DNA of 6,437 nucleotides. It comes from Clostridia bacterium. Lineage in GTDB: Bacteria > Bacillota_A > Clostridia > Christensenellales > Borkfalkiaceae. Made by a program: the position numbers and the translations under genes. The DNA is taken from the NCBI GenBank assembly GCA_017507595.1, contig JAFWAM010000117.1, positions 1 to 6,437 of the forward strand, in the 5' to 3' direction. Positions 5,373 to 6,437 of this stretch are shown here, piece after piece; within the stretch, counting starts at the first letter, position 1, and each line of letters opens with the position of its first letter. Below the pieces are notes generated by a model. That model searched no databases and had not been told where the DNA came from. It saw only the letters and a list, made by a program, of their open reading frames with translations.

Positions 5373-5401
5373 ATTGTATCATACATAAATATTTTTAGCA
5401 A
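5373..5401 (-). promoter_or_regulatory. Promoter of ftsH with extended -10
   Basis: On the minus strand a -10 TACAAT (5373-5378), preceded by TGA to make the extended -10 form TGnTACAAT, lies 17 nt from a -35 TTGCTA (5396-5401, 4 of 6). The predicted start is near 5366, giving an untranslated leader of about 37 nt. No CIRCE or CtsR-like heat-shock operator is seen around it. Confidence 0.75.
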
Positions 5402-5458
5402 ACTAATTTATAAAAATTTGCGGCGATTTTTCAATTATCATTATTTTTTGGAAAAATC

Positions 5459-5470
5459 TTCACATGTGAA
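5459..5470. promoter_or_regulatory. Perfect 12-bp palindrome upstream of ftsH
   Basis: TTCACATGTGAA is a perfect palindrome lying about 58 bp upstream of the ftsH -35 box. It resembles a parS site (GTTTCAC-GTGAAAC) in its half-sites, but has two extra central bases, so it is not a canonical parS. It may be an operator for an unknown regulator or chance. Low confidence in any function. Confidence 0.3.
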
Positions 5471-5644
5471 AAAAAGAAAAAAATTTCTGAACGGATTTAA
5501 CGTCCAATATCAAATTTTTTGTGGCAAAATTGGAAAAATTTTCCGCTTTGAAATTATTTGTAAAATTTTGCAAAAAGTGACGATAATCGGCTTATTGGCC
5601 AACTTTTTTAAAATTTTTTCACTTCTTTTTTTGGAAAAATAACC

Positions 5645-5665
5645 GGGTTTTTGGCTAAAAAACCC
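5645..5665. terminator. 8-bp hairpin, terminator-like
   Basis: GGGTTTTT (5645-5652) and AAAAACCC (5658-5665) pair perfectly around a 5-nt loop. On the plus strand TTATTTTTG follows; on the minus strand CGGTTATTTTTCC follows. Only three G-C pairs support it, so it is a modest terminator at best in either direction. Confidence 0.35.
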
Positions 5666-5694
5666 TTATTTTTGCCGTTTTTTATCAAATATTA

Positions 5695-5723
5695 ACCATA
5701 ATTGCATATTTATACATTGTCAA
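5695..5723 (-). promoter_or_regulatory. Possible minus-strand promoter in the AT-rich tract
   Basis: A perfect -35 TTGACA (5718-5723) lies 17 nt from TATGGT (5695-5700, 4 of 6 to the -10 consensus). A start near 5688 would run into the hairpin at 5645-5665 and then towards ftsH. In DNA this AT-rich, chance matches are frequent, although the full TTGACA is less so. Confidence 0.3.
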
Positions 5724-5771
5724 AATTGTTAATCGACTTATAGATTTAGATGCATATTTTCAAATTTATAA

Positions 5772-5780
5772 TTATACACA
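5772..5780 (+). promoter_or_regulatory. DnaA-box-like site
   Basis: TTATACACA fits the TTATNCACA DnaA-box consensus. A second site at 6418-6426, TTAACCACA, differs from TTATCCACA by one base. Two isolated sites are too few to call an origin, and no dnaA or dnaN is in view. Confidence 0.25.
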
Positions 5781-5880
5781 AAATGTTAATATCTTTTTTA
5801 GAGAAGCAGCCTTTATTTTAAGTGAAAATCATCTAAATTTAGTGATGGCAAAACCTGTTTTTTTAACCAAAAATTGATTA

Positions 5881-5911
5881 AAAAGGTATTTTTAAAGGAA
5901 AAATACCTTTT
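5881..5911. terminator. Perfect 13-bp AT-rich hairpin
   Basis: AAAAGGTATTTTT (5881-5893) and AAAAATACCTTTT (5899-5911) are perfectly complementary around loop AAAGG, with a T-run to 5913 on the plus strand. Part of it, TTTTTAAAGGAAAAAT, is repeated directly 20 bp further on (5909-5924). With only two G-C pairs on each side it is a weak terminator; it could end transcription from a gene to the right of the window. Confidence 0.4.
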
Positions 5912-6437
5912 TTAAAGGAAAAATCGAGATTTTTGAGTGATATTTAAGCAAATTGACGATCTTTTTACGCAGTTTTATTAAAAATAACGGATTTATACGG
6001 TTTTTTACTTAAAATCAGCCGATATATTGATTTACCGGGCAAAATTCCCTTAAAATCCATTATTTTGGTCAAAAATCAAGGATATTTTAGTCATACACGG
6101 GATTTTACTTATGAAATAAGGATTCTGATGCAAAAATTATAAAAAACCTCAATTTACCACCAATTTTGCCTAAATTTATATAAAAAACAAACAAAACAAA
6201 GTTAAATTATCTAAAAAACAATAAATAGTGATAAATATTGCAAAATTTAAAGAAAAAACACCAAAATCCCAATATTATTAATTAAAATCAGAAAAAACAT
6301 CACAAAACGTCGGTTTTTATATTAATTTTATGATAACGTGCTGTTTTTTAATATAAAAGCCGCGATATTCTGATATTATCATGCAATTTATAGTATATTC
6401 CCCTACATATTAACCTATTAACCACAAATACTGTAAA

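Larger units (their letters stand above)
5402..6437. other. AT-rich gene-free tract upstream of ftsH
   Basis: About 1.03 kb with no credible gene. Base composition drops sharply compared with the genes to the left, to roughly one quarter GC in the lines I sampled by eye. Stop codons are dense in most frames; the only longer frame (5418-5642, plus strand, TTG start) is rich in Lys, Phe and Ile codons forced by AT content and has no ribosome binding site. The tract holds a perfect palindrome (5459-5470), hairpins at 5645-5665 and 5881-5911, a DnaA-box-like site (5772-5780) and a possible minus-strand promoter (5695-5723). I see no tRNA, rRNA, CRISPR array or transposase remnant. Confidence 0.8.

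Noticed and set aside
5455..5474. parS site for ParB
   Set aside because: The palindrome TTCACATGTGAA has the right half-sites but two extra central bases compared with the GTTTCACGTGAAAC core.
5418..5642. 74-codon plus-strand frame upstream of ftsH
   Set aside because: TTG start without ribosome binding site, composition dictated by AT-rich DNA, no recognisable domain.
5759..5790. Chromosome origin call from the DnaA-box-like site
   Set aside because: One clear box and one mismatched box in a kilobase of AT-rich DNA are not enough, and no dnaA, dnaN or box cluster is visible.

Overview
This window reads as a chromosomal segment from a low- to mid-GC Firmicute, most likely an uncultured or little-studied member of the Clostridia. 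The reasons are the Soj/Spo0J-type ParA and ParB, the clostridial-looking FtsH, strong AGGAGG-type ribosome binding sites, vegetative promoters of the TTGACA / TATAAT kind, and gene bodies of balanced GC set in very AT-rich intergenic DNA. The species call is an inference; there is no rRNA here to settle it.

All four protein genes and the tRNA lie on the minus strand, so transcription runs from high to low coordinates. The order is: a gene-free AT-rich tract (about 5402-6437), a promoter with extended -10 (5373-5401), ftsH (membrane AAA+ zinc protease), parA, parB (chromosome partitioning), rplI (ribosomal protein bL9) and tRNA-Pro(GGG). Gaps are 100 nt (ftsH-parA), 23 nt (parA-parB), 102 nt (parB-rplI) and 132 nt (rplI-tRNA). 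I see no convincing intrinsic terminator between ftsH and the tRNA, so one long transcript is plausible. The tRNA also has its own promoter at 847-875.

The left 720 bases hold no credible protein gene but are densely structured. Directly downstream of the tRNA are two tandem 89-bp units, each made of a copy of the tRNA-Pro 3' end (acceptor strand plus CCA), a small hairpin and a rho-independent terminator. Further on are a third perfect-stem terminator, nested inverted repeats, and a separate relic of the 3' half of tRNA-Pro split by a 28-nt hairpin insertion and again followed by a terminator. The motif TGGTCGGAGT (reverse complement of the tRNA 3' end) thus occurs four times, each time followed on the transcribed strand by a terminator-like hairpin. 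At the far left a near-consensus promoter with an overlapping palindrome drives transcription off the window edge.

The core genes are ordinary housekeeping genes. The parts worth a second look are the tRNA-tail/terminator module array, the split tRNA relic, the left-edge promoter/operator, and the AT-rich tract upstream of ftsH. I found no clear evidence of a new defence, toxin or metabolic system.
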